A stretch of DNA of 64,000 nt from an uncultured Muribaculaceae bacterium (lineage in GTDB: Bacteria; Bacteroidota; Bacteroidia; Bacteroidales; Muribaculaceae): the NCBI GenBank assembly GCA_910588245.1, contig CAJUQP010000010.1, forward strand, positions 1-64,000, in the 5' to 3' direction. This document shows positions 1 through 8,256 of the stretch, piece after piece (position 1 is the stretch's first letter; every line of letters begins with the position of its first letter). A program made the translations under genes and the position numbers. The notes under the pieces are model-generated. The model worked only from the letters and a program-made list of their open reading frames with translations, was not told the origin of the DNA and searched no databases.

Positions 1-154
1 CTCTCAAAAATGCGAGTTAATTTTGGAATATCAAACTGAACACCCTAATAAATAAGTAAAATTCATGAGATTTAGAAGCTGTTAAAAACATGAACGTTAA
101 TTTCGGGGCGCCAATATATATCCAGTAAGTACCGGCAAAAAAACTCCTCTCCCC

Positions 155-222
155 CTCCGCGGGAGTGTTCAATACCATCCAACCACACTCCCCTCCGCGT
201 GAAAATTAAAAACTCCGCGTGA
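155..222 (+). repeat. Three short direct repeats upstream of the sigma gene
   Basis: The decamer CTCCGCGTGA occurs at 193-202 and 213-222, exactly 20 bp apart (about two helical turns). A near copy, CTCCGCGGGA, lies at 155-164. They sit just upstream of the promoter-like element at 232-263, where a regulator could bind. A binding role is inference; the repeats themselves are seen directly. The rest of 1-231 is AT-rich with no credible gene. Confidence 0.4.
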
Positions 223-231
223 GGCGATGTA

Positions 232-263
232 AAAATTTTTTCGGGGTCGCCATGCAGTATTTC
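232..263 (+). promoter_or_regulatory. Putative sigma-autoregulatory promoter, copy 1
   Basis: Block A (AAAATTTTTTC, 232-242) and block B (CATGCAGTATTTC, 251-263) are separated by 8 nt. The identical two blocks with the same 8-nt gap occur at 1970-2001 before the next gene, while the spacer is not conserved. The arrangement has the width of a -35/-10 promoter and ends 23 nt before the sigma start codon. The best reading is a promoter recognised by the sigma factor itself. An operator is the alternative. Confidence 0.6.
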
Positions 264-286
264 GGGTAAATCCGTATCTTTACATT

Positions 287-1957
287 ATGAAACGGAATAT
301 ACGTGAGGATATGAACCGCGACCTGCATATCGACAACCGCAGCCTCGTGGAGGAGTGTCTGAAGGGCGACCGTGAAGCCCTCAGCCTCTTCTACACCCGC
401 TTCGCGCCCAAGATGCTCGCCCTGATACGCCGATACGTCAGCGACCCCATGGACGCCGAGGATATCCTCCACGACGGCTTCATCGTAGCCTTCACGCGCC
501 TGCGCACTCTCCGCGACTACGACCACGCCGACTACTGGCTGGCCACCATCATGAAAAACCTCGCCCTGCAGTTCCTCCACCTCCAGGACGTCGGAGCTAT
601 GCTCCACGACATACCCGACACCGCCGACACCCCGGCAATCGATGAATTCCTCGACATGGAGACCCTCGAATCGCTCATCAAGGAACTTCCCGCAGGCTAC
701 CAGAAGGTGTTCCGCCTCGCCGTGCTCGAGAAAAAATCGCATAACGAGATAGCCCGCATTCTCGGCATCTCCCCTAAATCATCCTCCTCTCAGCTTTTCC
801 GGGCACGCATGATGATGCAAAGGCTCATAAAAGACTACCGCGCACAGGCCGGTGCACTCATCCTCCTACTGGCAGCCATCCCTGCCGGCATCTACCTGAC
901 CCGCGCCGACAAAGAGGCCATAACCGACGCCTCCACCGTCATCCCCCCCGCCTCAACCCTGACCGCACCACCGACCGCCCCGACAACCCACCTTCCCGCA
1001 ACGCCCATCGCGTCCGCCTCAATCACTACCGTCCCGAACCGGCAGCCTTCCGCAGCGCCATCCTCCACTCTCCGCACGGCCGCGATCCATACCATGCCTG
1101 ACACAGTCGCCACACAGCCGGAAGATACTCCGCGAGAGCCGCAACCTCAGAATGACCAGCAGCCGGGCGACACCAATCCACCACTACCGGCCGCTGACGG
1201 CGCCCACTACCAGGACGACGCCCCTCTCTATGCCGATATCCCCCTCCCTCGCGCCCATGGAAGCCATACCACCCCGGAATGGTCGTTAGGCATCGGCGTG
1301 AACCCCGGAATAGCCAACTTCAATGCCCGGGGCAATGGCGTGGATGGCGATGCGAGCGCTCCTCCTGATTACATCAATCCCGTTGATCCCGACAAGAAAC
1401 CGGAAGACCAGAATGCCCCCGCGCCTCCCACGAGAGCCTCATCATCATTCCTCCCCTATGACGCGGCCCCTCACCGCCACTCCCTCCCCGTCTCGGCCTC
1501 ACTCCTCGTGGCCCGACGACTTACCGGATCAATCTCCGCGGAGACAGGACTGACCTACACATATCTCCACACGGAATTCAAGGGGATAAGATCAACAGCC
1601 GACTGCCGCTGGCATTACCTGGGCATTCCGCTGAGGGTGAGGTTCAATCTTCTCTCCTCGGGGCGTCTGGCTCTCTACGCCTCCACCGGTGCCCAGCTGG
1701 ATATTCCCCTCTACTCCGAGGCAGAGGTGACCACCACCCAGAATCCTCCCGACCTGAAAGCCGGACGTTTCAGCTCCCCGGCCGTATGGTCGCTCTCCGC
1801 CGGATTCGGCGCGGCCATAAAACTGACTGACCATTTCGAGATTTTCCTGGAGCCCACCCTTCAATACAGGTTTGACCACGAATATAAGGTGCCCAACATC
1901 TGGACTGACGATCCTGTCGGTTTCTCGCTTCCCATAGGTCTGAGATTCAACATGTAG
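287..1957 (+). CDS. ECF-type sigma factor fused to a TM helix, linker and outer-membrane beta-barrel
   Basis: The N-terminal part is a sigma-70 family factor: region 2 at about 20-95 (with DAEDILHDGF) and region 4 at about 125-182 (KSHNEIARILGISPKS, a helix-turn-helix). It is followed directly by one hydrophobic helix at about 188-204, a Pro/Thr/Ala-rich low-complexity stretch to about 325, and a C-terminal domain of alternating hydrophobic strands ending in GLRFNM, typical of Bacteroidota PorT/OmpW-like barrels. The protein would run from the cytoplasm through the inner membrane and periplasm to the outer membrane. No separate anti-sigma gene is nearby. Dual membrane-spanning anti-sigma factors (Dma) are reported in Bacteroides; here the sigma factor itself carries the barrel. 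How it is released or activated is unknown. A second in-frame ATG at 311 is possible. Confidence 0.85.
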   Translation: MKRNIREDMNRDLHIDNRSLVEECLKGDREALSLFYTRFAPKMLALIRRYVSDPMDAEDILHDGFIVAFTRLRTLRDYDHADYWLATIMKNLALQFLHLQDVGAMLHDIPDTADTPAIDEFLDMETLESLIKELPAGYQKVFRLAVLEKKSHNEIARILGISPKSSSSQLFRARMMMQRLIKDYRAQAGALILLLAAIPAGIYLTRADKEAITDASTVIPPASTLTAPPTAPTTHLPATPIASASITTVPNRQPSAAPSSTLRTAAIHTMPDTVATQPEDTPREPQPQNDQQPGDTNPPLPAADGAHYQDDAPLYADIPLPRAHGSHTTPEWSLGIGVNPGIANFNARGNGVDGDASAPPDYINPVDPDKKPEDQNAPAPPTRASSSFLPYDAAPHRHSLPVSASLLVARRLTGSISAETGLTYTYLHTEFKGIRSTADCRWHYLGIPLRVRFNLLSSGRLALYASTGAQLDIPLYSEAEVTTTQNPPDLKAGRFSSPAVWSLSAGFGAAIKLTDHFEIFLEPTLQYRFDHEYKVPNIWTDDPVGFSLPIGLRFNM

Positions 1958-1969
1958 GCAGCGACAATT

Positions 1970-2001
1970 AAAATTTTTTCTTCAGCCTCATGCAGTATTT
2001 C
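1970..2001 (+). promoter_or_regulatory. Putative sigma-dependent promoter, copy 2
   Basis: Block A is 1970-1980 and block B is 1989-2001, identical in sequence and spacing to 232-263 upstream of the sigma gene. It begins 12 nt after the sigma stop codon and ends 40 nt before the lipoprotein start. A second promoter inside a short intergenic gap implies the lipoprotein/radical SAM pair can be transcribed separately from the sigma gene but by the same factor. Confidence 0.6.
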
Positions 2002-2041
2002 CCTCTTACGGTCATCTTATATACAGAAACAACAAACGACA

Positions 2042-2506
2042 ATGAATATGCGTAATTTCAGTTTTCAATCCATTCTGACCCGCCTCTGCGCCGGAGGAAT
2101 GGCACTCCTCGGATTCGGATGCGACGGCGACTATCCCGGAGGGGGCGGCGATATGTATGGCACCCCCGTCGGCACTTTTGAGATAAAGGGGAAGGTTGTC
2201 ACGGAAGACGGCAAGGAGGTTGCGGGAGCCGCCGTCAGGGTGACTCAACCCGACTTCCCTTCCGGAGTCTTCTCTTATGCCGAGGTAAAAACCGGTGATA
2301 ACGGCACCTACATCTCGACCGGCAACGAATTACTCGGCAACAAGACCAAAGTGGTATGCATACCCGATAATCCGGCCCTTGAAGCCGACTCCGTGATCAT
2401 CGACGTGAAGTATACCGGCAAAAACAATAAGAATAACCCGTGGGATATCGGCCAGGCCAACGCCACGGTAGATTTCATTCTGAAAAAGAAAGAATCCGGT
2501 CAATGA
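2042..2506 (+). CDS. Putative lipoprotein of an rSAM/lipoprotein system
   Basis: A 154-residue protein with an N-terminal signal ending in LLGFGC (Cys27), an atypical lipobox. Asp and Gly residues after the Cys (CDGDYPGGGGD) resemble the acidic surface-export signals of Bacteroidota lipoproteins. After the MYGTPVGTFEIKGKVV segment there is a carboxypeptidase-regulatory-like beta-sandwich (about 48-150, VVTEDGKEVAGAAVRV). The family is known from Bacteroidales as the partner of a dedicated radical SAM enzyme (TIGR04134-type by recall), and that enzyme follows with an ATGA overlap. It is presumably the modified substrate, but the modified residue is unknown. A start at 2048 is possible. Confidence 0.75.
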   Translation: MNMRNFSFQSILTRLCAGGMALLGFGCDGDYPGGGGDMYGTPVGTFEIKGKVVTEDGKEVAGAAVRVTQPDFPSGVFSYAEVKTGDNGTYISTGNELLGNKTKVVCIPDNPALEADSVIIDVKYTGKNNKNNPWDIGQANATVDFILKKKESGQ

Positions 2507-3573
2507 ACGATCTGTCGATACGCCAGAGGATAGCCCTCGAGCTCAACCGCCGACTGAAGGACACGCGCCGGAGGGAACATACCCTCCGGCAGCTGTTCTG
2601 GGAATGCACCTGGCGTTGCAATCTGTCGTGCCGCCACTGCGGGAGCGACTGCAAGAGCTCATCCACTCTCCCCGACATGCCCGCGGCCGATTTCCTACGG
2701 GTGGTCGACTCGCTTCTGCCACACGTTGATCCGCACATCCTCAACGTAATCATCACCGGAGGCGAACCTCTCGTGCGCGACGACATAGAATATGTAGGCC
2801 GTCAGCTCTACGACCGTGAAATGCCCTGGGGGATCGTCACAAACGGTCTGCTGCTCACCCCGGAGCGCCTCGAAAGCCTGCGCGCCGCAGGACTCCACAA
2901 CATCACGATCAGCCTCGACGGACTTGAGGAGGACCATAACTGGATGAGAAACCATCCGAAATCGTTTGCAAGGGCTTATGAGGCGATCAAGATGACGGCA
3001 AAGGCCTCCGATCTCAATTTCGACGTGGTGACATGCGTCAACCGGCGTTCCCTACCACGTCTGACGGAACTGAAGGAGTTGCTCATTGAGGCCGGGGTGA
3101 AGGGATGGCGTCTCTTCACGATCTTCCCTGCCGGAAGAGCGGCCGCCTATCCTGAGTTCAAGCTTACGAAGGGGGAGATCGAGACCCTCATGCGTTTCAT
3201 TGCCGACACACGCAAGGAGGGACGGATAAAGGCGTCGTTCTGCTGCGAGGGTTTCATGGGAAGTTACGAGGGGATCGTGCGCGACAATTTCTTCGAATGC
3301 CAGGCCGGTGTCACGGTCGGATCCGTGCTCCTCGACGGAGGGATAGGCGCATGTCCGAGCATCCGCGCGGATTATCGCCAGGGCAATATCTACGAAGATG
3401 ATTTCTGGGATGTCTGGCAAACCCGTTTCGGGCAATACCGCGACCGTAGCTGGATGCGCCGCGGAGTCTGTGCCGACTGCCGCTTCTGGCGCTACTGCGA
3501 GGGCAACGGCATGCATCTCCGCGACTCCCGCGGCGACCTCATGCACTGCGCAATTTCAATTAGCGATGAGTAA
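2503..3573 (+). CDS. Radical SAM/SPASM enzyme of the rSAM/lipoprotein system
   Basis: A 356-residue radical SAM protein with the cluster motif CNLSCRHC near residue 33 and a glycine-rich SAM motif (ITGGEPLVRDD). A C-terminal SPASM-like region is rich in Cys (CCEGF, FECQAG, ACPS, GVCADCRFWRYCEG, HC), able to hold auxiliary Fe-S clusters. The start at 2503 overlaps the lipoprotein stop by four bases (ATGA), giving translational coupling. A longer frame opens at 2440 but lies inside the lipoprotein gene. It resembles the TIGR04133-type partner of the lipoprotein. The likely role is post-translational modification of that lipoprotein; the reaction is not known. Confidence 0.82.
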   Translation: MNDLSIRQRIALELNRRLKDTRRREHTLRQLFWECTWRCNLSCRHCGSDCKSSSTLPDMPAADFLRVVDSLLPHVDPHILNVIITGGEPLVRDDIEYVGRQLYDREMPWGIVTNGLLLTPERLESLRAAGLHNITISLDGLEEDHNWMRNHPKSFARAYEAIKMTAKASDLNFDVVTCVNRRSLPRLTELKELLIEAGVKGWRLFTIFPAGRAAAYPEFKLTKGEIETLMRFIADTRKEGRIKASFCCEGFMGSYEGIVRDNFFECQAGVTVGSVLLDGGIGACPSIRADYRQGNIYEDDFWDVWQTRFGQYRDRSWMRRGVCADCRFWRYCEGNGMHLRDSRGDLMHCAISISDE

Positions 3574-3815
3574 TTGGCAGTTAGCAATTCTGATTAGCAA
3601 TTTCAATTAGCAATGAGTAATCGATCTGTCAGTCGTCAGCCTATCAGTTACTGCCGGATGGCATTGCCGTGCCGCGGCTGAAAGCCGTGGTCTCTCCTCA
3701 AAAACCATTGGCGGCCGGTAAATGTCTTCACAATTACCAACCGCCAACAAATAAAGGCTAAAGCCCAAATAACTAACCAACCTAATTACTAATCACTAAT
3801 TACTCATTGCTAATT
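3551..3815. repeat. Direct and inverted copies of an AT-rich 17-24-mer
   Basis: A 24-bp unit at 3551-3574 (covering the radical SAM stop codon) recurs at 3598-3621 with one mismatch. The inverse complement of its AATTAGCAATGAGTAAT core lies at 3799-3815, against the stop codon of the convergent GH97 gene. The 180 bp between includes a small hairpin (CCGCGGCTGAAAGCCGTGG). No gene is visible. It could serve as a bidirectional transcription end. Confidence 0.5.
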
Positions 3816-5688
3816 AATTGACCGGGGTGAGGATGACTGTGGCGCCGCCTCGGGGAAGGAGGTCGAACTCCAGCTTCTTGCGGGAATCCACCTTGCGGTC
3901 GCTTATCCTCACCTGCGTGGCAGTCTTCACCTTCGGATCGTCGGTGAAGATCCTGGCATTGTACTTCACACCCTCAGGCAGGAAATCGAGCGGCAATGTC
4001 TCATGGCGCGCCTCGTTGTTGGTCATCAGGGCCACACGGTACTCATCACCGTTGCGGCGCATCATCACGATATTCTCACCGGGATAACCGGAAAGCACCC
4101 GTGTGTCGTCGAAGACCGTGGGAAGCGTCTCAAACCACTCGATCTCCGGCTCCCCGTGATAACGGTCGGGAGTGTCATACCACAGGATTGTCTGCAGCGG
4201 ACTGTAGAACACCAGCGATGCGGCAAGCTGATGGGCGTGGGTGTTCTTCAGGCGCTTGTCGAAGTAGCAGATCGTATAGTCGGCCGCTCCGTTGATCATG
4301 CGCGTGAAGGGAAGCGTCACATTGTGGGTGGCGTCAGGCCACTCCTCGTTGCCGCAGATCCCCTCCTGCGTGAGCAGGTTGGGATAAGTGCGCGAGAAAC
4401 CGGAAGGACGGAACTCATCATGTATGTTCATGAGCAGATGGTTGTCGGCCGCCTTGCGCACCATGTCGTGGAGCCATGTGGCCCAGCGGTGCGAGGCATA
4501 CTGCACGAATCCTGACTTCACACCGACAATCCCCCACTCGCGGAGCAACGGGAAGAGCTCGTCCATCTGCTTCATAAGGGCATGCTGGTTGACGTAGAGC
4601 CATACGCCCACACCCTTCTCCTTGCCGTAGTCTACCACGCGCTTCATGTCAAGCTTGTCGACCACCTTCGTGGCGTCGCCGTCGTGGGAGGTGCAGGGGA
4701 GATACCATAGCCAGTCGAAGAGCATATACGGGATGTTGTGCTCGGCGCAGAAGTCGATGTTGCGCAGTCCGGCCTCAGTGTCGATCTTCGTGCAGCGCAT
4801 AATGCGACCCGGCTTCACCCAGGTATCAGCGTCCTTGATCTCGCAAGGGGGATTGAGGTTGAGCACTATGTCGTTGTTCTCTATCAGTTCGCCCGGACGG
4901 TCGGCGGCCATGATGATCTTCCAGGGAGTGGCGTAATAGGTCACGATATCCACAGGGCTATACATCACGGAGCTCAGGGTGTTGGGCTTACCCTCGCGCG
5001 CCACGAGCTTCGTAAGGCACCAGTCGTCGACATCAGCGTCGAGAATGGCCGTCCAGTCGCCGGCGGGATTAAGAAGCGTCAGCGCCCTCTCAACGGGACG
5101 CGTGATGCTGTCCACCGGTCCTTCATCGAAAAACGCCTGCGCCCACTGTTCGCTCCAGGCCTTCGTACCCTCAGGGAAGGTGTAATCCGTCAGATCCTCC
5201 ACAACCTTATGGAATATGGCTGCGGGATGCTCCGGGAAGAAATAGCGGAAAGCCACTCCTTCGTCGTAGGCGCGTACCTGCACGTCAAGTCGGTAGTCGC
5301 TCTTGTCCTTGCGGCTCATATGGAGAGTAGCGCCGTTGTAGTTGTCTCTCACGGTGGAACGTTCCCCGTAGAGGGGATGCCACACGGAGTCGACCGGTGC
5401 GGCATAGCTGACGCTATCCACCGTCAGGAGATCCATCCAGCACTCCGGTTGTGCGAGGTCGCGCTTACCCAGGGCCATCTCCCAGACACGGTTGTCGACA
5501 TCGAGACCGGCCCGCGAGGGAAGGATAAGCGCATGTCCGTCGCGCTCCACCGAATAGGTAAGTTCCTTGCCCGGCTTCGTGAATGTAATGCGGTTGCGCC
5601 CGTCGGGCGAGGTCAGCACCAGGTCGGTGGCGGCTTCCATCGAAGCCGGCAGAGAGGCTATGGCGAGTAAATATATAAGCTTTTTCAT
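3814..5688 (-). CDS. GH97 family alpha-glycosidase
   Basis: A 624-residue protein with an N-terminal signal peptide (ending near MEAA), an N-terminal beta-sandwich (about 25-270), a TIM-barrel (YMLFDWLWY near 327, NIHDEFRPSG near 424, GNEEWPDATHN near 447) and a C-terminal sheet domain. This is the GH97 layout, of usual length. The segment VKSGFVQ (about 390) lacks the Asp used as nucleophile by retaining GH97 enzymes and resembles the inverting SusB-like group, so an inverting alpha-glucosidase is favoured. It is the last gene of a leftward cluster and overlaps the preceding gene by four bases. The protein is exported, probably periplasmic. The exact substrate is not fixed by sequence. Confidence 0.85.
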   Translation of the reverse strand: MKKLIYLLAIASLPASMEAATDLVLTSPDGRNRITFTKPGKELTYSVERDGHALILPSRAGLDVDNRVWEMALGKRDLAQPECWMDLLTVDSVSYAAPVDSVWHPLYGERSTVRDNYNGATLHMSRKDKSDYRLDVQVRAYDEGVAFRYFFPEHPAAIFHKVVEDLTDYTFPEGTKAWSEQWAQAFFDEGPVDSITRPVERALTLLNPAGDWTAILDADVDDWCLTKLVAREGKPNTLSSVMYSPVDIVTYYATPWKIIMAADRPGELIENNDIVLNLNPPCEIKDADTWVKPGRIMRCTKIDTEAGLRNIDFCAEHNIPYMLFDWLWYLPCTSHDGDATKVVDKLDMKRVVDYGKEKGVGVWLYVNQHALMKQMDELFPLLREWGIVGVKSGFVQYASHRWATWLHDMVRKAADNHLLMNIHDEFRPSGFSRTYPNLLTQEGICGNEEWPDATHNVTLPFTRMINGAADYTICYFDKRLKNTHAHQLAASLVFYSPLQTILWYDTPDRYHGEPEIEWFETLPTVFDDTRVLSGYPGENIVMMRRNGDEYRVALMTNNEARHETLPLDFLPEGVKYNARIFTDDPKVKTATQVRISDRKVDSRKKLEFDLLPRGGATVILTPVN

Positions 5689-7967
5689 TGTTCACGATAT
5701 TTTATACGTGTAAGACCATCTTCCTTCTCTGTCTCCATTTTACGGCCATTGACCTCAACATTCCCGGCATTCCCCTTCACAGCCAGGTTGACGCGCGGTT
5801 GTCCGGCAACCTGCACCCTCATGGTGTCGCCGTCGGTGCGAGATATGGCACTGAGCTTGGAGAGTGTCGAGAAATAGACATCGCCGCCGCGACGCACGGA
5901 GCTGCCATGGCATACGAACATCTCCGACGGATCCTTCGGATCGCCACCATCGGGATAGCTCACGGCCAGCATGTAGGCGTCGGTAGTCCATCCGTCGGCA
6001 TCGATCCACGAGTTCATGTGCATCAGGCGTCCGTCGGCGAGCTGGTTGATATAAAGGTCTGTCACCTTTCCGTCATGCCTTATGCGCAGGCCGATCCAGT
6101 CGGTTCCCTCGCGGCGCTCTATCTGCGGCAGATCCTCTTTCTTCTGCTTCGGATCATCCTTGAGAATGATGGCCGTGACACCCTTCACGTTATCCCTGGC
6201 TCCCGGAAGATGGAAGCTCCAGTAAGTCTCTTTCCCTTTAAGATTCTCTGTCGGTCCCTCGTGGGTCTCCCAGTACATGTCCTCAGGATAGTCGTGCACG
6301 AAATTGCTGTAGGCCAACGGACGGGGGAATATCGGCCTTATTATGGCCGAAGAGGCGCCGTTTGTGATCTCAAGGTCATAGCCGCGCTTCACGGCCTCGC
6401 CGCCGGGATGCCACACCCACTCGAAAGTGCCGGGCTCATGGCTGTGGAGGTCGTCGATCACATAGATCACGTCGTCAATCCAGAGATAGTGGCGGAAGTT
6501 GCGGTCGAGCCAGCGCGACATGGGACCCGTGCCGTCGGCCATCACATACTTGATGTTGCCTCCGTCGAGAAGCGACGATACAGAGCCTGGAAGCATCGTG
6601 CCGTGGTACTGCTGGTAAGTAGGTTGTCCCTGGCCGTTGAACTTCACGATGTTGTGGGCATCGCTCTGGAAGAAATATTTGCGATATTCCGGAGTGCCGT
6701 ATGAACTGTTGCCGGCATCCTTGATGATGTCAACACCCTTGTGGAAAAGTATCAGGGAATTGGCGTCGGCGTGAGAGTGGTTCCACGTCATGCCGCTCTT
6801 CACGGCGAGCATCGTGGCATCTTTCTTCCAGGAGTCGCGCATCGTGGCCCATCCGAAATCCTTCCAGAGATGGGAGGTCGGGAGATCGGGAGATACGGGA
6901 GCCGCCGAGGTGTCGGGAGAATAAAGGAAACCCATAGGGAAACGCAGTGGATATCCTTCGTGAAACTGATCGGGATCCACCTGATTGATATACCATAGGG
7001 TCTCGGGCGACTCCGCTCCCATAGCGTAGGCCAGGATCATGGAGCTCTCTCCGGTCACGTTCTTATGGCTGTCGCCGAAATTGATACTGTAAAGTTGACC
7101 GTTGCGTGGATAAGCGACATTGCAGAAGAAAGAGCCAAGCTGATGCATCTGGGGGATATCTTCAAGCTTCGCATCCGGGTGGGCGTTGAGCCATGCGAGA
7201 CGGAGTTTCAACGCCGAGGTGGTGCCGAAGCTGGCGTAGTTGATGCTCTCATACATGCCACCGTCGCGATCGAAAGTTTTCGGCTTGTGCTGGATAACGT
7301 CGCCGGCGAAATCAAACCATTCGGGAAGAGACTCAACAGCCTTTTCGGCCAGTTGCGCGGCATCCGGGCGTTCGTTGCCGATTGCCAGGGCAAGCATGGC
7401 TCCGCCGTTGATGCAGGCTGTCCACCAGTTATGGCCCATGGAGTTGAGCGAATGTATACGCGTGCTATCAACCAGCCAGTCGCCGAGCAACGGCTCTACA
7501 GCCAGACGATATAGGCCATCGGCTATCTTCTTGCGCTCATCAGGCGACAGGAGATCGTAGACCACGTCATATCCCTCCGCACATTGCATGGCTTTCCAAG
7601 CCATCTGCAACTCGCTGCGCCATGCCGGCTTGCGGGCCAGCATCTCGCCATTGCCCCACGATTTTGTCTCTGAAGCTTTTTTCAGCAGGTCGATGATCTT
7701 GTCGGAATATTTCTTCTGGCCCGTCATCATATAAGCCAGTGCAAGATATTCTATATTATGATAGTCGTCTTTCGAAAGCAGTTCATCGGCACGCTTCTGT
7801 ATCGCTTTCCATCCCTGCTGGCGAGCGGCGTCGCTCTTCATCATCTCCTTCGCGGCGGCCACGCGTTCGGGTGTGATGATCAGCGACGGATGCTTTATCA
7901 CCTCTGCCTCCGAGGCCATGAAAGAGGCACACAGAAGACTTAGCGCCAATAATGTATTTTTTCTCAT
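5685..7967 (-). CDS. Heparinase II/III-like polysaccharide-active protein
   Basis: A 760-residue exported protein with a signal peptide (MRKNTLLALSLLCASFMASEA), an alpha/alpha-toroid (about 25-370) with YESINY near 241, and the heparinase II/III signature NHSHADANSL near 398 at the start of the beta-sheet domain. His and Tyr residues of this kind serve in catalysis in polysaccharide lyases of this fold. The lyase family and substrate cannot be assigned by eye. It overlaps the GH97 gene by 4 bp and lies 34 bp after the small GH127/146-like remnant, so it is co-transcribed in the same leftward cluster. Acidic polysaccharide or uronate-containing chains are plausible targets. Confidence 0.75.
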   Translation of the reverse strand: MRKNTLLALSLLCASFMASEAEVIKHPSLIITPERVAAAKEMMKSDAARQQGWKAIQKRADELLSKDDYHNIEYLALAYMMTGQKKYSDKIIDLLKKASETKSWGNGEMLARKPAWRSELQMAWKAMQCAEGYDVVYDLLSPDERKKIADGLYRLAVEPLLGDWLVDSTRIHSLNSMGHNWWTACINGGAMLALAIGNERPDAAQLAEKAVESLPEWFDFAGDVIQHKPKTFDRDGGMYESINYASFGTTSALKLRLAWLNAHPDAKLEDIPQMHQLGSFFCNVAYPRNGQLYSINFGDSHKNVTGESSMILAYAMGAESPETLWYINQVDPDQFHEGYPLRFPMGFLYSPDTSAAPVSPDLPTSHLWKDFGWATMRDSWKKDATMLAVKSGMTWNHSHADANSLILFHKGVDIIKDAGNSSYGTPEYRKYFFQSDAHNIVKFNGQGQPTYQQYHGTMLPGSVSSLLDGGNIKYVMADGTGPMSRWLDRNFRHYLWIDDVIYVIDDLHSHEPGTFEWVWHPGGEAVKRGYDLEITNGASSAIIRPIFPRPLAYSNFVHDYPEDMYWETHEGPTENLKGKETYWSFHLPGARDNVKGVTAIILKDDPKQKKEDLPQIERREGTDWIGLRIRHDGKVTDLYINQLADGRLMHMNSWIDADGWTTDAYMLAVSYPDGGDPKDPSEMFVCHGSSVRRGGDVYFSTLSKLSAISRTDGDTMRVQVAGQPRVNLAVKGNAGNVEVNGRKMETEKEDGLTRIKYREQ

Positions 7968-8001
7968 AAATCTATGTCAGGTTTTGTATGATTATCAGTC
8001 T

Positions 8002-8256
8002 TTATTCGTTGAAATCCCAGTAGACACCGTAGCGGCAATGGTTGAGGTCGTAGAGCGGTGAGAACTCCAGGAGACGCACCTGACGCAGGTCGAAAGCCTC
8101 CGCCTTGCAGGGCACCTGAGTCTCTACGGGCAGCTTCCCATGGTGCTGACCCGGATATACCGACTGTGCCGAGGCATCCGACGCCACGGTGAGGATTATT
8201 CCGGCAAATAAATATGATATTCTCTTTCCCATTTCAATTTTCCATACCATCATCAT
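8002..8256 (-). pseudogene. Mini-ORF joining the two ends of a GH127/GH146-like enzyme
   Basis: Only 84 codons. A signal peptide (MGKRISYLFAG to ASAQ) is followed by QVPCKAEAFDLRQVRLLE, which looks like the N-terminus of beta-L-arabinofuranosidase-type (DUF1680, GH127/146) enzymes. Then at once comes FSPLYDLNHCRYGVYWDFNE, which resembles their C-terminal end. The catalytic middle, normally about 500 residues or more, is absent while the frame stays open. It reads as an in-frame deletion remnant. The ATG at 8256 overlaps the stop of the upstream gene (ATGA); 8232 is an alternative start. The family reading is from memory of conserved ends. A real small secreted protein is the alternative. Confidence 0.5.
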
